Source of the DNA: Nocardioides acrostichi
GTDB taxonomy: Bacteria; Actinomycetota; Actinomycetes; Propionibacteriales; Nocardioidaceae
Length of the DNA: 64,000 bases
NCBI RefSeq assembly: GCF_015319165.1
Contig: NZ_JADIVZ010000004.1
Location: 186,001 to 250,000, forward strand
Direction: 5' to 3'
A program made the position numbers and the translations under genes. How positions within the stretch are numbered: the first letter of the stretch is position 1; each line of letters starts with the position of its first letter. Below, piece after piece: positions 48,939 to 57,196 of the stretch. The notes under the pieces are model-generated. The model saw nothing but the letters and a program-made list of their open reading frames with translations, was not told the DNA's origin and made no database searches.

Positions 48939-49727
48939 CTAGCGGTCGAGCAGCAGATCCGCCGCTTCGGCGACCGCGGAGGGTGCGCCCGCGAGGTGCC
49001 AGACCTGGCCCGCCGCCTCGACTCGCCGCACCGCACCCCCGAGGCCGAGCACCAGTCCGGCTCCCGGGAGCCGGTCCCACGGCGGCACCGAATGCTGGAA
49101 CAGCATGCCCAGCCCGCCTTCGGCCACCGCCGTGACATCCATCGAGCCCGACCCGAGCATCCGCACCGTGGCCACGCGGTCAGCCACTCGACGCCAGGCG
49201 TCTCCGACCGGGCCGTGCTGCCACGACGGGTGCAGATAGGTGGCCACGCCGGACGACGCCAGCCGGGCGTCGGCGAGCGGTGGCAGCGCGACGCCGTCGA
49301 CGGCGGTCGGTATGCCGGGGCCGCCCACGAAGGTGCGGTGCCGCACCGGGTCGTGCACGGCGCCGAGCAGCACGTCGTCGTCACCCTCGCCGCGCAGCGC
49401 CAGGGCAGAGCACCACCACGGCAGGCCGGCCACGAAGTTCCACGTGCCGTCGACGGGATCGATCACCCAGGTGCGCCCCGACGTGCTCTCGCGCGCGGTG
49501 CCCTCCTCGCCGAGCAGGCCGTCGTGGGTGCGCTCGGCCACGAGCCGTTCGGTGATGAGGCGCTCGGCGGCGTGGTCGGCTGCGGTGACGACATCGGAGA
49601 TACCGCTCTTGGTGTCGACGGCCAGCGAGTCGGTGCCCTGGTCGCGAATCCGGGCGGCCAGCGTGGCGGCCGCGCGCACCAGGTCGGCGGCGAGCGCGAT
49701 GTCGGCGCTGGAGGCCGACGGGCTCAC
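48939..49727 (-). CDS. inositol monophosphatase-family phosphatase
   Basis: A 262-residue member of the lithium-sensitive phosphatase family. The metal motifs are LLGEEGT, VIDPVDGTWNF (DPxDGT) and PPWDRLPGAGLVLG (WDxxxG). Candidate substrates are inositol phosphate, histidinol phosphate or the phosphatidylinositol-phosphate head group; the position next to the PIP synthase gene favours inositol lipid metabolism (inference). The start is GTG 49727, overlapping the HIT stop (GTGA), and pgsA begins 12 bases after it ends. Confidence 0.87.
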   Translation of the reverse strand: MSPSASSADIALAADLVRAAATLAARIRDQGTDSLAVDTKSGISDVVTAADHAAERLITERLVAERTHDGLLGEEGTARESTSGRTWVIDPVDGTWNFVAGLPWWCSALALRGEGDDDVLLGAVHDPVRHRTFVGGPGIPTAVDGVALPPLADARLASSGVATYLHPSWQHGPVGDAWRRVADRVATVRMLGSGSMDVTAVAEGGLGMLFQHSVPPWDRLPGAGLVLGLGGAVRRVEAAGQVWHLAGAPSAVAEAADLLLDR

Positions 49728-50272
49728 GCCTCCCACGCCTCGGCGAGCAGCGCGCGGGTGTCGCCGAGCAACTCCGGCAGGGTCTTGGTGCGCCCGATGA
49801 TCGGCATGAAGTTCTGGTCTCCCGGCCAGCGAGGCACGACATGCTGGTGCAGGTGGGCGGCGATGCCCGCGCCGGCGATGTGGCCCTGGTTCATGCCGAT
49901 GTTGAAGCCCTCGGCCCGCGACACGGTGCGCACCGTGCGCATGGCCTCGCGGGTGAGGTCGGCGATCTCGCCCGACTCGGCGTCGGTGGTCTCGGTGTAG
50001 TCGGCGATGTGCCGGTACGGGCACACCATGAGGTGGCCGGGCGCGTACGGATAGAGGTTGAGCAACACGAAGGCCCACTCACCGCGGCGCACGACCAGAC
50101 TCTCGTCGTCCGGCAGCGCGGGGATGCGGCAGAAGGGGCACTGGCCCGAGCTCGCGTCGGTCGGCTTGTTCTCGCCACGGATGTAGGCCATGCGGTGGGG
50201 GGTCCAGAGGCGGTCGAGGTCGTCAGGCTCGCCGATGCCGTCCTGGCGCAGCACCTCGTCGTGGTCGCTCAC
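49724..50272 (-). CDS. HIT-domain protein (Ap4A phosphorylase-like)
   Basis: A 182-residue histidine-triad nucleotide hydrolase or transferase. A zinc-type CxxC is seen in GQCPFCRIPAL, then NLYPYAPGHLMVCPYRH and the catalytic triad HLHQHVVPRW. The homologous mycobacterial gene between thrS and pgsA encodes an Ap4A phosphorylase; the same role is likely. GTG 50272 overlaps the TetR stop (GTGA). Confidence 0.9.
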   Translation of the reverse strand: MSDHDEVLRQDGIGEPDDLDRLWTPHRMAYIRGENKPTDASSGQCPFCRIPALPDDESLVVRRGEWAFVLLNLYPYAPGHLMVCPYRHIADYTETTDAESGEIADLTREAMRTVRTVSRAEGFNIGMNQGHIAGAGIAAHLHQHVVPRWPGDQNFMPIIGRTKTLPELLGDTRALLAEAWEA

Positions 50273-50952
50273 GACGGGCTCACCGCGGCCAGTAGCTCCT
50301 GAACCGACTGGTCGCGGTCGAGGTCGAGGCCCAGACCGCGGGCGTGCCCGTGGATGATGAACCACACCGAGTCGGTCACCAACGACACGAACACCGGCGC
50401 CGAGGGCCGCCGCTCCTCGCGCGCCAGCCAGCGTCGCACCGCCCCGAACACCGCGCCGACGAGCCCGAAGACGAGCGGATCGATGGCGTCGGACTGGTCC
50501 TCGGAGAGCTCCAGCCCGAGGGCGTCGATGGCAAACGAGATGACCTCGGAAACCTGGTGCGCGATGCGCTCGAGACCACGCTGGAGGGTGTCTGCGCCGC
50601 TGTCGGACTCCGCCAGCCGGTGCAGGGCGGGGTGCGCGACGGCCCAGGACACGTAGGTCGACACGATGCGCTCGATGATGCCGACCACGGTGCCGTCGAG
50701 GGTGACCGCGGGGAGCAGCTCGGCGGCCAGGTCGTCGACGATCGCGGCCTGGACGGCGCGGTCGAGGTCGGCCCGGTCGGCGAAGTGCCGGTACACGACC
50801 GTGCGGGAGAGTTCGGCGCGGTCGGCGATCTGCTGAACGTGCACCTCAGCGCCCGGCTCGTGTGCCTCGACGACGGCGATGGCGGCGTCGATGATGGCCC
50901 GGCGGCGCTCTGAGTTGTGCTGCTCCCAGCGCGCCTGGCGGCCGTCGGCCAT
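50269..50952 (-). CDS. TetR-family transcriptional regulator
   Basis: A 227-residue dimeric repressor. The HTH (VQQIADRAELSRTVVYRHFADRADL, given here as its two halves VQQIADRAELSR and TVVYRHFADRADL) lies at about residues 40-65; the C-terminal ligand domain is typical in length. It follows the ferredoxin-reductase gene by 34 bases on the same strand and overlaps the HIT gene downstream, so it is probably part of the oxygenase operon and controls it through the inverted repeats at 53316-53360. Ligand unknown. Confidence 0.87.
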   Translation of the reverse strand: MADGRQARWEQHNSERRRAIIDAAIAVVEAHEPGAEVHVQQIADRAELSRTVVYRHFADRADLDRAVQAAIVDDLAAELLPAVTLDGTVVGIIERIVSTYVSWAVAHPALHRLAESDSGADTLQRGLERIAHQVSEVISFAIDALGLELSEDQSDAIDPLVFGLVGAVFGAVRRWLAREERRPSAPVFVSLVTDSVWFIIHGHARGLGLDLDRDQSVQELLAAVSPS

Positions 50953-50986
50953 CGACGTCCTCCCCGGGTTGGTCGTGCTCGGTGTC

Positions 50987-52324
50987 CTACGGGACGGCAG
51001 CGTACTCCCGAGCGCCGACACCCAGCAGACCCGCCTCGAGGTCGTCGAGCAGGCTCGCGACGGTCTCCTCGGCGCAGGCCTTGTTGGCGCCGATGCCGCC
51101 CGAGGCGCCGCGCTTGGCCCAACCCACGACGTAGCGGCCGGGTGCGGTACGACCCCGCTCGTGCACGATGCCGGACGGCTCGTGGCCGATGGCGTGCACC
51201 ACGAGGTCGGCCGCGAGCCGCGTGCCGTCGGCCAGCTCCACCGCCTCGACGTGGCGCTCGCCGGAGACGCGGGTCGGCGTCGCCTCGAACCTGAGCACGA
51301 TGCGCCCCCGCGCCCCCGGCACGGACGCCGGCAGCCCGGCGAGCAGTCGCTGCTTGGGATCGCTCGGGTCCAGCGCCGCACCACCAGGCTCGACCGCGAC
51401 CTCGACGAGTCCGTCGGTGGCGAGGCCGACGAGACCGACCACCTCCGGCAGTGTGAAGGCGGCGTGGGCCGGGCCCCGCCGGGCCAGCACGACGACCTCC
51501 GAGACGCTCGTCCCGACGACGCCGCCCGGGTCGAGCACGAGCATGCGCGCGACGTCGAGGGCGACGTTGCCCATACCGACGATGACGGCGCTTCGGGCGC
51601 CGGCCAGACCGGGTGCCGGGTCTGGCTGGCCCGGGTCGCGGTTCCACCAGCGGGCCAGCGCCGTGCCACCGACCACACCGGGCAGGTGCTCGCCGGGGAT
51701 GTCGAGGCGGCGCTCGGGGCCGGCTCCGGTCGCCCAGATCACCGCGTCGTAGTCGTCGAGCACACCGGACCCGTCGTCCACGCGGGTGGAGAGGCGGTAG
51801 CCGAAGCCGGGTTGCCGCTCGATCTTCTCGAACAGCCCGGTCACCCGGCGGGTGCTCTCGTGATCGGCGGCGACGCCGGCGCGGGCGAGCCCGTGGGGCA
51901 CGGGCTGGGCGTCGATCACGTCGACACCGATGCTCGGGTGGCGCAGCAGCTCGTCGGCCGCGTAGAGCCCTGCCGGGCCGGCTCCGACGACCGCGACGCG
52001 CACGGGCCGCCGCTCTCGTAGGCGGCGCGGTGGCGAGACGATCGCCAGCGGCACCCGGTCGGCGTGCGGGAAGGCCTCGTAGTACTCGACCGCGAGGTCG
52101 GCGAACGGCCGCTGGCCGGGCGAGAGGGAGGTGTGCGGCACGATGGCGCCCACGGGGCAGGCGGTGACGCAGGCGCCGCAGTCGACGCAGCCGGCCGGGT
52201 CGACGTAGACCATCTCGGTCTGACCGAATCCGGGTTCACCGGGCGCGGGATGGATGCAGTTGACCGGGCAGGCGAGCACGCACGAGGCGTCGGCGCAGCA
52301 GGGCTGGGTGACGACGTGGGTCAT
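50987..52324 (-). CDS. ferredoxin--NADP reductase with N-terminal ferredoxin domain (FprB-like)
   Basis: A 445-residue fusion. The first 65 residues form a 7Fe-type ferredoxin (CVLACPVNCIHP and CVDCGACVTACPVGA), then an adrenodoxin-reductase-like FAD/NADPH module with VAVVGAGPAGLYAADELL, HGLARAGVAADHE and IVGMGNVALDVARML, ending GANKACAEETVASLL. It resembles mycobacterial FprB but the reductase part is about 100 residues shorter. It should pass electrons from NADPH through its own ferredoxin to a partner, most plausibly the diiron oxygenase encoded 20 bases upstream. Confidence 0.87.
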   Translation of the reverse strand: MTHVVTQPCCADASCVLACPVNCIHPAPGEPGFGQTEMVYVDPAGCVDCGACVTACPVGAIVPHTSLSPGQRPFADLAVEYYEAFPHADRVPLAIVSPPRRLRERRPVRVAVVGAGPAGLYAADELLRHPSIGVDVIDAQPVPHGLARAGVAADHESTRRVTGLFEKIERQPGFGYRLSTRVDDGSGVLDDYDAVIWATGAGPERRLDIPGEHLPGVVGGTALARWWNRDPGQPDPAPGLAGARSAVIVGMGNVALDVARMLVLDPGGVVGTSVSEVVVLARRGPAHAAFTLPEVVGLVGLATDGLVEVAVEPGGAALDPSDPKQRLLAGLPASVPGARGRIVLRFEATPTRVSGERHVEAVELADGTRLAADLVVHAIGHEPSGIVHERGRTAPGRYVVGWAKRGASGGIGANKACAEETVASLLDDLEAGLLGVGAREYAAVP

Positions 52325-52343
52325 CGGGAAGCTCTCGGAGCTC

Positions 52344-53300
52344 TCAGGCGGCCGAGCGAGCGGGCTCGCTGCGGAACCTCGAGGGCGGGCCGTCGATGCC
52401 CAGGCGTCGCCACACGCGGCGGGAGGCGGGGTTCATCAGCCCGACGCTCTCGACGAGCATCCGCACGTCGCCGAAGAGGTCGCGCAGGAAGCGCTGCGAC
52501 TCCGGGGATTGCCAGTAGACCTCGCGCATCACGTCGTCCGGGATGCCCATGTCGCGCCGGGCCCGCTTCGCGGGCACCAGGATCTCGTTGGCCAGCCACT
52601 TCATGATCACCGGCACCAGGAAGCTCAGCAGCCACCGGTCGTGGCGGCGCAGCCGCGGGGCGTGGTGGGCGACGAACTCGTGGGCGAAGCCGATGTGCCG
52701 AGCCTCCTCGGCCACGTGGATCGCCATGATGCGCTGCAGCAGGGGGTGCATGTCACCACCGGCGCGCAGGATCGACTTCTGCACGTGGTCGATGGGCTCC
52801 TCGCCGGCCAGTACACCGAAGAAGAACCCGACCGGCACCCAGCGAGCGAAGAGCGGCAACACCGGCGACACGGCGCGGAAGAAGAGCGAACCGCCCTTGA
52901 CCCGCTGCCCCGAGCGGTTCACGAACTCCTGGAACATCTGGGTGTGGTGGCACTCCTCGGTGGCCTCGTGCGTGGAGTAGCGGAACTCCGGGGAGCCGTT
53001 GGGCAGCGAGAACGCGTAGTTCATCAGGCCGCTGATGAGGATCTGCTCGAACTGAAGGCCGACCTTGGTCACGTTCGCCTGCCGGTACAGCCCGATGCGG
53101 ATCTGCTCGGCCTCGGGCAGCGATCGGTACCACGCGGTGCGCCCCAGCACGTCGTGGGCGGGCAGCTTCCAGCGTGGGTCGTGCGGGTCGACCTGGTGGT
53201 CAGGTGCGTCCCACTCGATGTCGAGGAACGCGTCGAAGTGCTGGTGCACCGAGGCCTCGGAGAGGGTCCGGAGGCGCTCGTCGTACGGGCTCGTGGTCAT
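52344..53300 (-). CDS. AurF-like diiron oxygenase
   Basis: A 318-residue, all-helical protein with two carboxylate/His iron-binding signatures, HEATEECHHTQMFQE (about 118-132) and HVAEEARHIGFAHEF (about 195-209), the arrangement of the AurF/CmlI N-oxygenase-like family. The substrate is unknown; amine oxidation and other hydroxylations are both possible. In M. tuberculosis a homologous hypothetical gene is, as I recall, next to fprB, so the pairing is ancient. ATG 53300 is preferred because TAATGT lies seven bases before it; a GTG nine bases further upstream lies inside that box. Confidence 0.82.
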   Translation of the reverse strand: MTTSPYDERLRTLSEASVHQHFDAFLDIEWDAPDHQVDPHDPRWKLPAHDVLGRTAWYRSLPEAEQIRIGLYRQANVTKVGLQFEQILISGLMNYAFSLPNGSPEFRYSTHEATEECHHTQMFQEFVNRSGQRVKGGSLFFRAVSPVLPLFARWVPVGFFFGVLAGEEPIDHVQKSILRAGGDMHPLLQRIMAIHVAEEARHIGFAHEFVAHHAPRLRRHDRWLLSFLVPVIMKWLANEILVPAKRARRDMGIPDDVMREVYWQSPESQRFLRDLFGDVRMLVESVGLMNPASRRVWRRLGIDGPPSRFRSEPARSAA

Positions 53301-53307
53301 GACCCGC

Positions 53308-53313
53308 ACATTA
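53308..53313 (-). promoter_or_regulatory. -10 TAATGT, leaderless promoter of the diiron oxygenase operon
   Basis: TAATGT on the minus strand, seven bases before ATG 53300. The nearer inverted repeat (53316-53330) begins three bases upstream, so a bound repressor would block RNA polymerase. Confidence 0.65.
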
Positions 53314-53315
53314 CT

Positions 53316-53360
53316 GCGACACGGTGTGACATGTACAGGGTTTGCGCGACACCGTGTCGC
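53316..53360. promoter_or_regulatory. two operator-like inverted repeats, probable TetR sites
   Basis: GCGACACCGTGTCGC at 53346-53360 is a perfect palindrome around one central base; GCGACACGGTGTGAC at 53316-53330 is a second copy with two mismatches in one arm. Centres are 30 bases apart, about three helical turns, so two dimers would lie on the same face of the DNA. They cover the -10/-35 region of the oxygenase operon, which also encodes a TetR regulator. Confidence 0.75.
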
Positions 53361-53373
53361 GGTTTGTGTCGGA

Positions 53374-54396
53374 TCAGCCCGGTGGCGCGAAGTAGCGACC
53401 CAGATCGCGGGAGATGCCGGGGCAGGTCAGGTTCTGGTCGCGGCCCTGCTCGACCCACTGCCCCATCACGGGCACCCCGCCCTGGATCGATTCGCCGGAG
53501 CACTTCGAGAGCGCCGCCGCCCGCGAGGTCGGGCCGGCAGCGCGCCACTCCGGCACGCGCATCGCGAACCCGCCGACGATCTGGGAGTAGAGGTAGGGGG
53601 TGGAGTACACGCCTACCTCGTAGCCGAGATCGGTGTAGCCGCGCCGGGTGCCCTCGACCACCGCGGCGTTGGCCGCTTCATCGCCGCTCCACTCGAAGAA
53701 CTTCACGGGCTCGACATCGATCCACACGATCGGCGAGGCCAGGCCGGCGGCGCGCATCGACCGCACGTTGTAGAGCGCCTGCTGGTAGCCCACGTTCTTC
53801 AACGCACCCAACCGGTCGCCCCCGTCGAACGGGCCGTCGTCGCCGAACCGGCTCAGCGTGTCGGAGTCCGGGTAGCTCACCACCGCATAGGCAGCCGTCA
53901 TGAGACCCTGCGACGAGGCCAGCGCCGCCTGATCGGCCAGGCACGGGTTCGGGAAGAAGCCGGGGCCGTTGGTCAGCCCGATCACCGCGTACTCCGCGGC
54001 CGGTAGCGGGCCGGGCAGACCCATCGAGCGCTTCTGTGGGATGCCCATGCCCTTCGGGCACTGCGGCCAGCTGAAGTCGGAGCCGAGCACGGGTGCACCG
54101 TCGCGGGCCGGGATCCTCGACTGCTCCCCAGCGGCCTTCTCGGCCAGATCGGCCAGGTTCTCCATCTGCTCGCGCTGCACGTCGGTGAGCGTCAGTCCGT
54201 CGTCACTCACCTTGCCCGCACCCTTGCCCGCGTTCGGGAACGCCTCGGGGGTCGGCTTCGCCGTCGCACCGGACGACGCCCGCGGCGCCGCAGCCGACTC
54301 ACCGCCGCTCGGGTCGTCGTCCGCGCCACCGGAGCAGCCGGTGACCAGCAGGCACCCGAGCAGGGCACCGGCCAGCCACCGACCGCGCACGATCAC
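53374..54396 (-). CDS. lipoprotein with glycoside-hydrolase-like (GH25/Rv2525c-type) domain
   Basis: A 340-residue lipoprotein: signal peptide with lipobox LVTGC at about 16-20, an Ala/Ser/Thr-rich linker, then from about 105 a barrel-like domain beginning [10 protein letters not shown] with [12 protein letters not shown], and a DxE-type acidic pair in [28 protein letters not shown] later. These features resemble GH25 lysozyme-like or DUF1906 domains, but I cannot place it firmly, so peptidoglycan cleavage is only possible. GTG 54396 overlaps the thrS stop (GTGA). Confidence 0.65.
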   Translation of the reverse strand: MIVRGRWLAGALLGCLLVTGCSGGADDDPSGGESAAAPRASSGATAKPTPEAFPNAGKGAGKVSDDGLTLTDVQREQMENLADLAEKAAGEQSRIPARDGAPVLGSDFSWPQCPKGMGIPQKRSMGLPGPLPAAEYAVIGLTNGPGFFPNPCLADQAALASSQGLMTAAYAVVSYPDSDTLSRFGDDGPFDGGDRLGALKNVGYQQALYNVRSMRAAGLASPIVWIDVEPVKFFEWSGDEAANAAVVEGTRRGYTDLGYEVGVYSTPYLYSQIVGGFAMRVPEWRAAGPTSRAAALSKCSGESIQGGVPVMGQWVEQGRDQNLTCPGISRDLGRYFAPPG

Positions 54397-56390
54397 ACCT
54401 GCGCCCGGGTGGCCACCGCCTGGGCGACGCGCTCGATGGCCTCCGCGATGGGCACGCCGTTGTCCTGGTGGCCGTCGCGGTAGCGGAACGACACCGCGCC
54501 GGCCTCCATGTCGTCCTTGCCCGCGATGAGCATGAACGGGATCTTCTCCAACTGAGCGTTGCGGATCTTCTTCTGCATCCGGTCGTCGGAGTCGTCGACC
54601 ATGACGCGCAGGCCTTGCGCCTTCATCTGCGCGGCCACCTCGCGCAGGTAGCCGACCGCGAACTCGGCGACGGGGATCGCCTGCACCTGCACCGGGGCCA
54701 GCCACGGCGGGAACGCGGCGCCGTAGTGCTCGGTGAGCAGGCCGACGAAGCGCTCGATGGAGCCGAAGAGGGCGCGGTGGATCATCACCGGGCGCTGCCG
54801 CGAGCCGTCGGCGGCGGTGTACTCGAGCTCGAAGCGCTCGGGCAGGTTGAAATCGAGCTGGATCGTCGACATCTGCCAGGTGCGGCCGATGGCGTCGCGC
54901 GCCTGCACGGAGATCTTCGGGCCGTAGAACGCCGCGCCGCCGGGATCGGGCACGAGGTCGAGCCCGGAGGCGGTGGCGACCTCGCGCAGCACCTCGGTGG
55001 CCTCGTGCCAGGTGGCGTCGTCGCCGACGTACTTCTCGGCGTTCTTGGTCGACAGTTCGAGGTAGAAGTCGTCGAGGCCGTAGTCGCGCAGCAGGTCGAG
55101 CACGAAGGTGAGCAGCGAGCTGAGCTCGTCGCGCATCTGCTCGCGAGTGCAGTAGATGTGGGCGTCGTCCTGCGTGAACCCGCGAGCGCGGGTGAGGCCA
55201 TGCACGACACCGGACTTCTCGTAGCGGTACACGGTGCCGAACTCGAAGAGCCGCAAGGGCAGCTCGCGGTAGGACCGACCGCGCGAGCGGAAGATGAGGT
55301 TGTGCATCGGGCAGTTCATCGGCTTGAGGTAGTAGTCGACGCCCGGCTTGTCGCCCTGCGGGTCGAGCTGGAGCGCCGGGAACATGCCCTCGGCGTACCA
55401 GTCGAGGTGTCCGGAGGTCTCGAAGAGCTGCCCCTTGGTAACGTGCGGGGTGTAGACGAACTCGTAGTCCGACTCCTCGTGCCGGCGCCGGGAGTAGTCC
55501 TCCATCTCCTTGCGCACGATGCCGCCCTTGGGGTGGAACACCGCGAGGCCGGAGCCGATCTCGTCGGGGAAGCTGAAGAGGTCGAGCTCGCGGCCGAGCT
55601 TGCGGTGATCGCGCTTCTCGGCTTCCTCGAGCCGGTGCAGGTAGTCGGCGAGCTCGTCCTTGGTGGGCCAGGCGGTGCCGTAGACCCGCTGGAGCATCTT
55701 GTTCTTCTCGTTGCCGCGCCAGTACGCCGCCGCGCTGCGCATCAGCTTGAACGCCGGGATGCGCTTGGTGGTGGGCAGGTGCGGGCCGCGGCACAGGTCG
55801 CTCCAGGCGACCTCGCCGCCGCGGCGCAGGTTGTCGTAGATCGTCAGCTCACCGGCACCGACCTCGACGCTGGCGCCCTCGGCGGCGTCCTCGCTCTGGC
55901 CCGAGCCCTTGAGACCGACCAGCTCGACCTTGTACGGCTCGTGGGCCAGTTCGGAGAGTGCCTCGGCGTCGGTGGTGACCCGGCGGGAGAACTTCTGGCC
56001 CTCCTTGATGATCTTGCGCATCCGGGTCTCGATCTTGTCGAGGTCGGCGGGCGTGAACGGGGTCTCGACGTCGAAGTCGTAGTAGAAGCCGTCGGTGACC
56101 GGCGGGCCGATGCCGAGCTTGGCCTCGGGGTAGAGATCCTGCACGGCCTGGGCCATCACGTGGGCGCAGGAGTGTCGCAGCACGTCGAGGCCGTCGGGGC
56201 TGTCGATGGCGATGCCCTCGACCTCGTCACCGTCGGCGAGCTCGTAGGAGAGATCCTTCAGCTCACCGCCGACCCTCGCGACGATGACGTCGGGTGTCTC
56301 GGTGAACAGCTCCCAGGCCCGGGTGCCGGTCGTGACCTGCCGCTCCGCACGCTCCGATGCGTTGACGACGGCGATCTTCAGGTCCGACAC
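54393..56390 (-). CDS. thrS: threonine--tRNA ligase
   Basis: Class II synthetase of 665 residues: N-terminal TGS domain (about 1-70), the editing domain with [16 protein letters not shown] (HxxxH) and [10 protein letters not shown], catalytic core with [15 protein letters not shown] and [14 protein letters not shown], the [13 protein letters not shown] motif 3 and the anticodon domain with [25 protein letters not shown] precedes the start. No T-box specifier structure was seen in the leader of about 60 bases. Confidence 0.97.
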   Translation of the reverse strand: MSDLKIAVVNASERAERQVTTGTRAWELFTETPDVIVARVGGELKDLSYELADGDEVEGIAIDSPDGLDVLRHSCAHVMAQAVQDLYPEAKLGIGPPVTDGFYYDFDVETPFTPADLDKIETRMRKIIKEGQKFSRRVTTDAEALSELAHEPYKVELVGLKGSGQSEDAAEGASVEVGAGELTIYDNLRRGGEVAWSDLCRGPHLPTTKRIPAFKLMRSAAAYWRGNEKNKMLQRVYGTAWPTKDELADYLHRLEEAEKRDHRKLGRELDLFSFPDEIGSGLAVFHPKGGIVRKEMEDYSRRRHEESDYEFVYTPHVTKGQLFETSGHLDWYAEGMFPALQLDPQGDKPGVDYYLKPMNCPMHNLIFRSRGRSYRELPLRLFEFGTVYRYEKSGVVHGLTRARGFTQDDAHIYCTREQMRDELSSLLTFVLDLLRDYGLDDFYLELSTKNAEKYVGDDATWHEATEVLREVATASGLDLVPDPGGAAFYGPKISVQARDAIGRTWQMSTIQLDFNLPERFELEYTAADGSRQRPVMIHRALFGSIERFVGLLTEHYGAAFPPWLAPVQVQAIPVAEFAVGYLREVAAQMKAQGLRVMVDDSDDRMQKKIRNAQLEKIPFMLIAGKDDMEAGAVSFRYRDGHQDNGVPIAEAIERVAQAVATRAQV

Positions 56391-56464
56391 GGGTCTGCTC
56401 CTGGTGCGTTCTCGAGATCCCCGACCGGGCGGCAGGGGCTGACCGGCTCAGGGTATCGGCGCCT

Positions 56465-56484
56465 CCCCCACCTTCGCGCGGGGG
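56465..56484 (-). terminator. short GC hairpin between lipoprotein gene and thrS
   Basis: Seven-base arms (CCCCCGC / GTGGGGG on the minus strand, one G-T pair) around a six-base loop, 31 bases past the lipoprotein stop at 56516. There is no T-run on the minus strand; on the plus strand GGGGG is followed by TTT. It probably separates the upstream lipoprotein gene from thrS; a TACCCT box just after it may drive thrS. Confidence 0.4.
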
Positions 56485-56515
56485 TTTGGCCGGGCCGAGT
56501 GATCGGGAGCGGTCG

Positions 56516-57109
56516 TCAGCGACGGGCGATCGTCTTGACGACCGCACCGGACTGCTTGGGCTCGGTGAGGGTGTGGGCCGTGCGCTTGATGCCGTAGGCC
56601 GTCACGTACGCCGCAGCGTTCTTGCCGCCCTCGAGGTGGCTGCTCAGGGTGAGCGTCACAGTGCCGGCGTCGGTGTCCCAGTCGGCGTCGAGGTCCGAGG
56701 CCTTGATCGGCCCGGAGCTCTCGACGTTCAGATCCTGGAAGCCGCCGATGATCTCCGGACCGTCGGCGCCGTCCTGGGTCTGCATCGTGACGTGCACGTC
56801 GCGCTTCTGCCAGGAGTAGACGACCACGAAGCGCCCGGACGCCGGGTCGAGGCCGGGCACGTCGAGGGTCACCGAGAGTTGGTCGGGCCCGAAGGTCGCC
56901 GAGACCTTCTTCACCACCTGGGCCTCGGTCGAGACCGGCGCGTCGCTGGTGCTCTCGGTCGGTGACGGAGAGGTGGTCGCGCTGCTGGAGGCGGTGGTCT
57001 CGTCGGTCGCCGTGCCGGTGGTCTCGTCACCGCACGCGGCCAGGCCGAGCCCGAGCACGGCTGCGAGGGCCAGGGCGGAACTACTGCGGGCGGCGAGGGA
57101 GGCGTCCAT
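56516..57109 (-). CDS. small secreted lipoprotein, unrecognised
   Basis: A 197-residue protein with a signal peptide and lipobox GLAAC (lipidated Cys at about 26), a 35-residue Ser/Thr/Glu linker, and a compact domain of about 130 residues rich in strands (VSATFGPDQLSVTLDVPG, GRFVVVYSWQKRDVHVTM, GTVTLTLSSHLEGGK). No catalytic motif and no family recognised. Placed between the S53 peptidase gene and thrS, flanked by hairpins on both sides, so it is probably a single-gene unit. CATCCT seven bases before the ATG could be a leaderless -10. Confidence 0.7.
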   Translation of the reverse strand: MDASLAARSSSALALAAVLGLGLAACGDETTGTATDETTASSSATTSPSPTESTSDAPVSTEAQVVKKVSATFGPDQLSVTLDVPGLDPASGRFVVVYSWQKRDVHVTMQTQDGADGPEIIGGFQDLNVESSGPIKASDLDADWDTDAGTVTLTLSSHLEGGKNAAAYVTAYGIKRTAHTLTEPKQSGAVVKTIARR

Positions 57110-57129
57110 ACCTCTCAGGATGACACGCG

Positions 57130-57169
57130 CACGCCGGCCCCACCGCGATCATCCGGTGAGGCCGGCGTG
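57130..57169 (-). terminator. strong hairpin after the S53 peptidase gene
   Basis: Outer arms CACGCCGGCC and GGCCGGCGTG pair perfectly, with an inner CACCG/CGGTG stem, about 27 bases past the peptidase stop at 57197. There is no T-run, which is usual for actinobacterial terminators. It isolates the peptidase gene from the lipoprotein gene downstream. Confidence 0.6.
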
Positions 57170-57196
57170 CTCAGGAGGTGGCGCGACGGCTGAGGA

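Noticed and set aside
56391-56515. T-box riboswitch in front of thrS
   Set aside because: No T-box consensus, specifier loop or antiterminator could be found; only a short GC hairpin and a possible -10.
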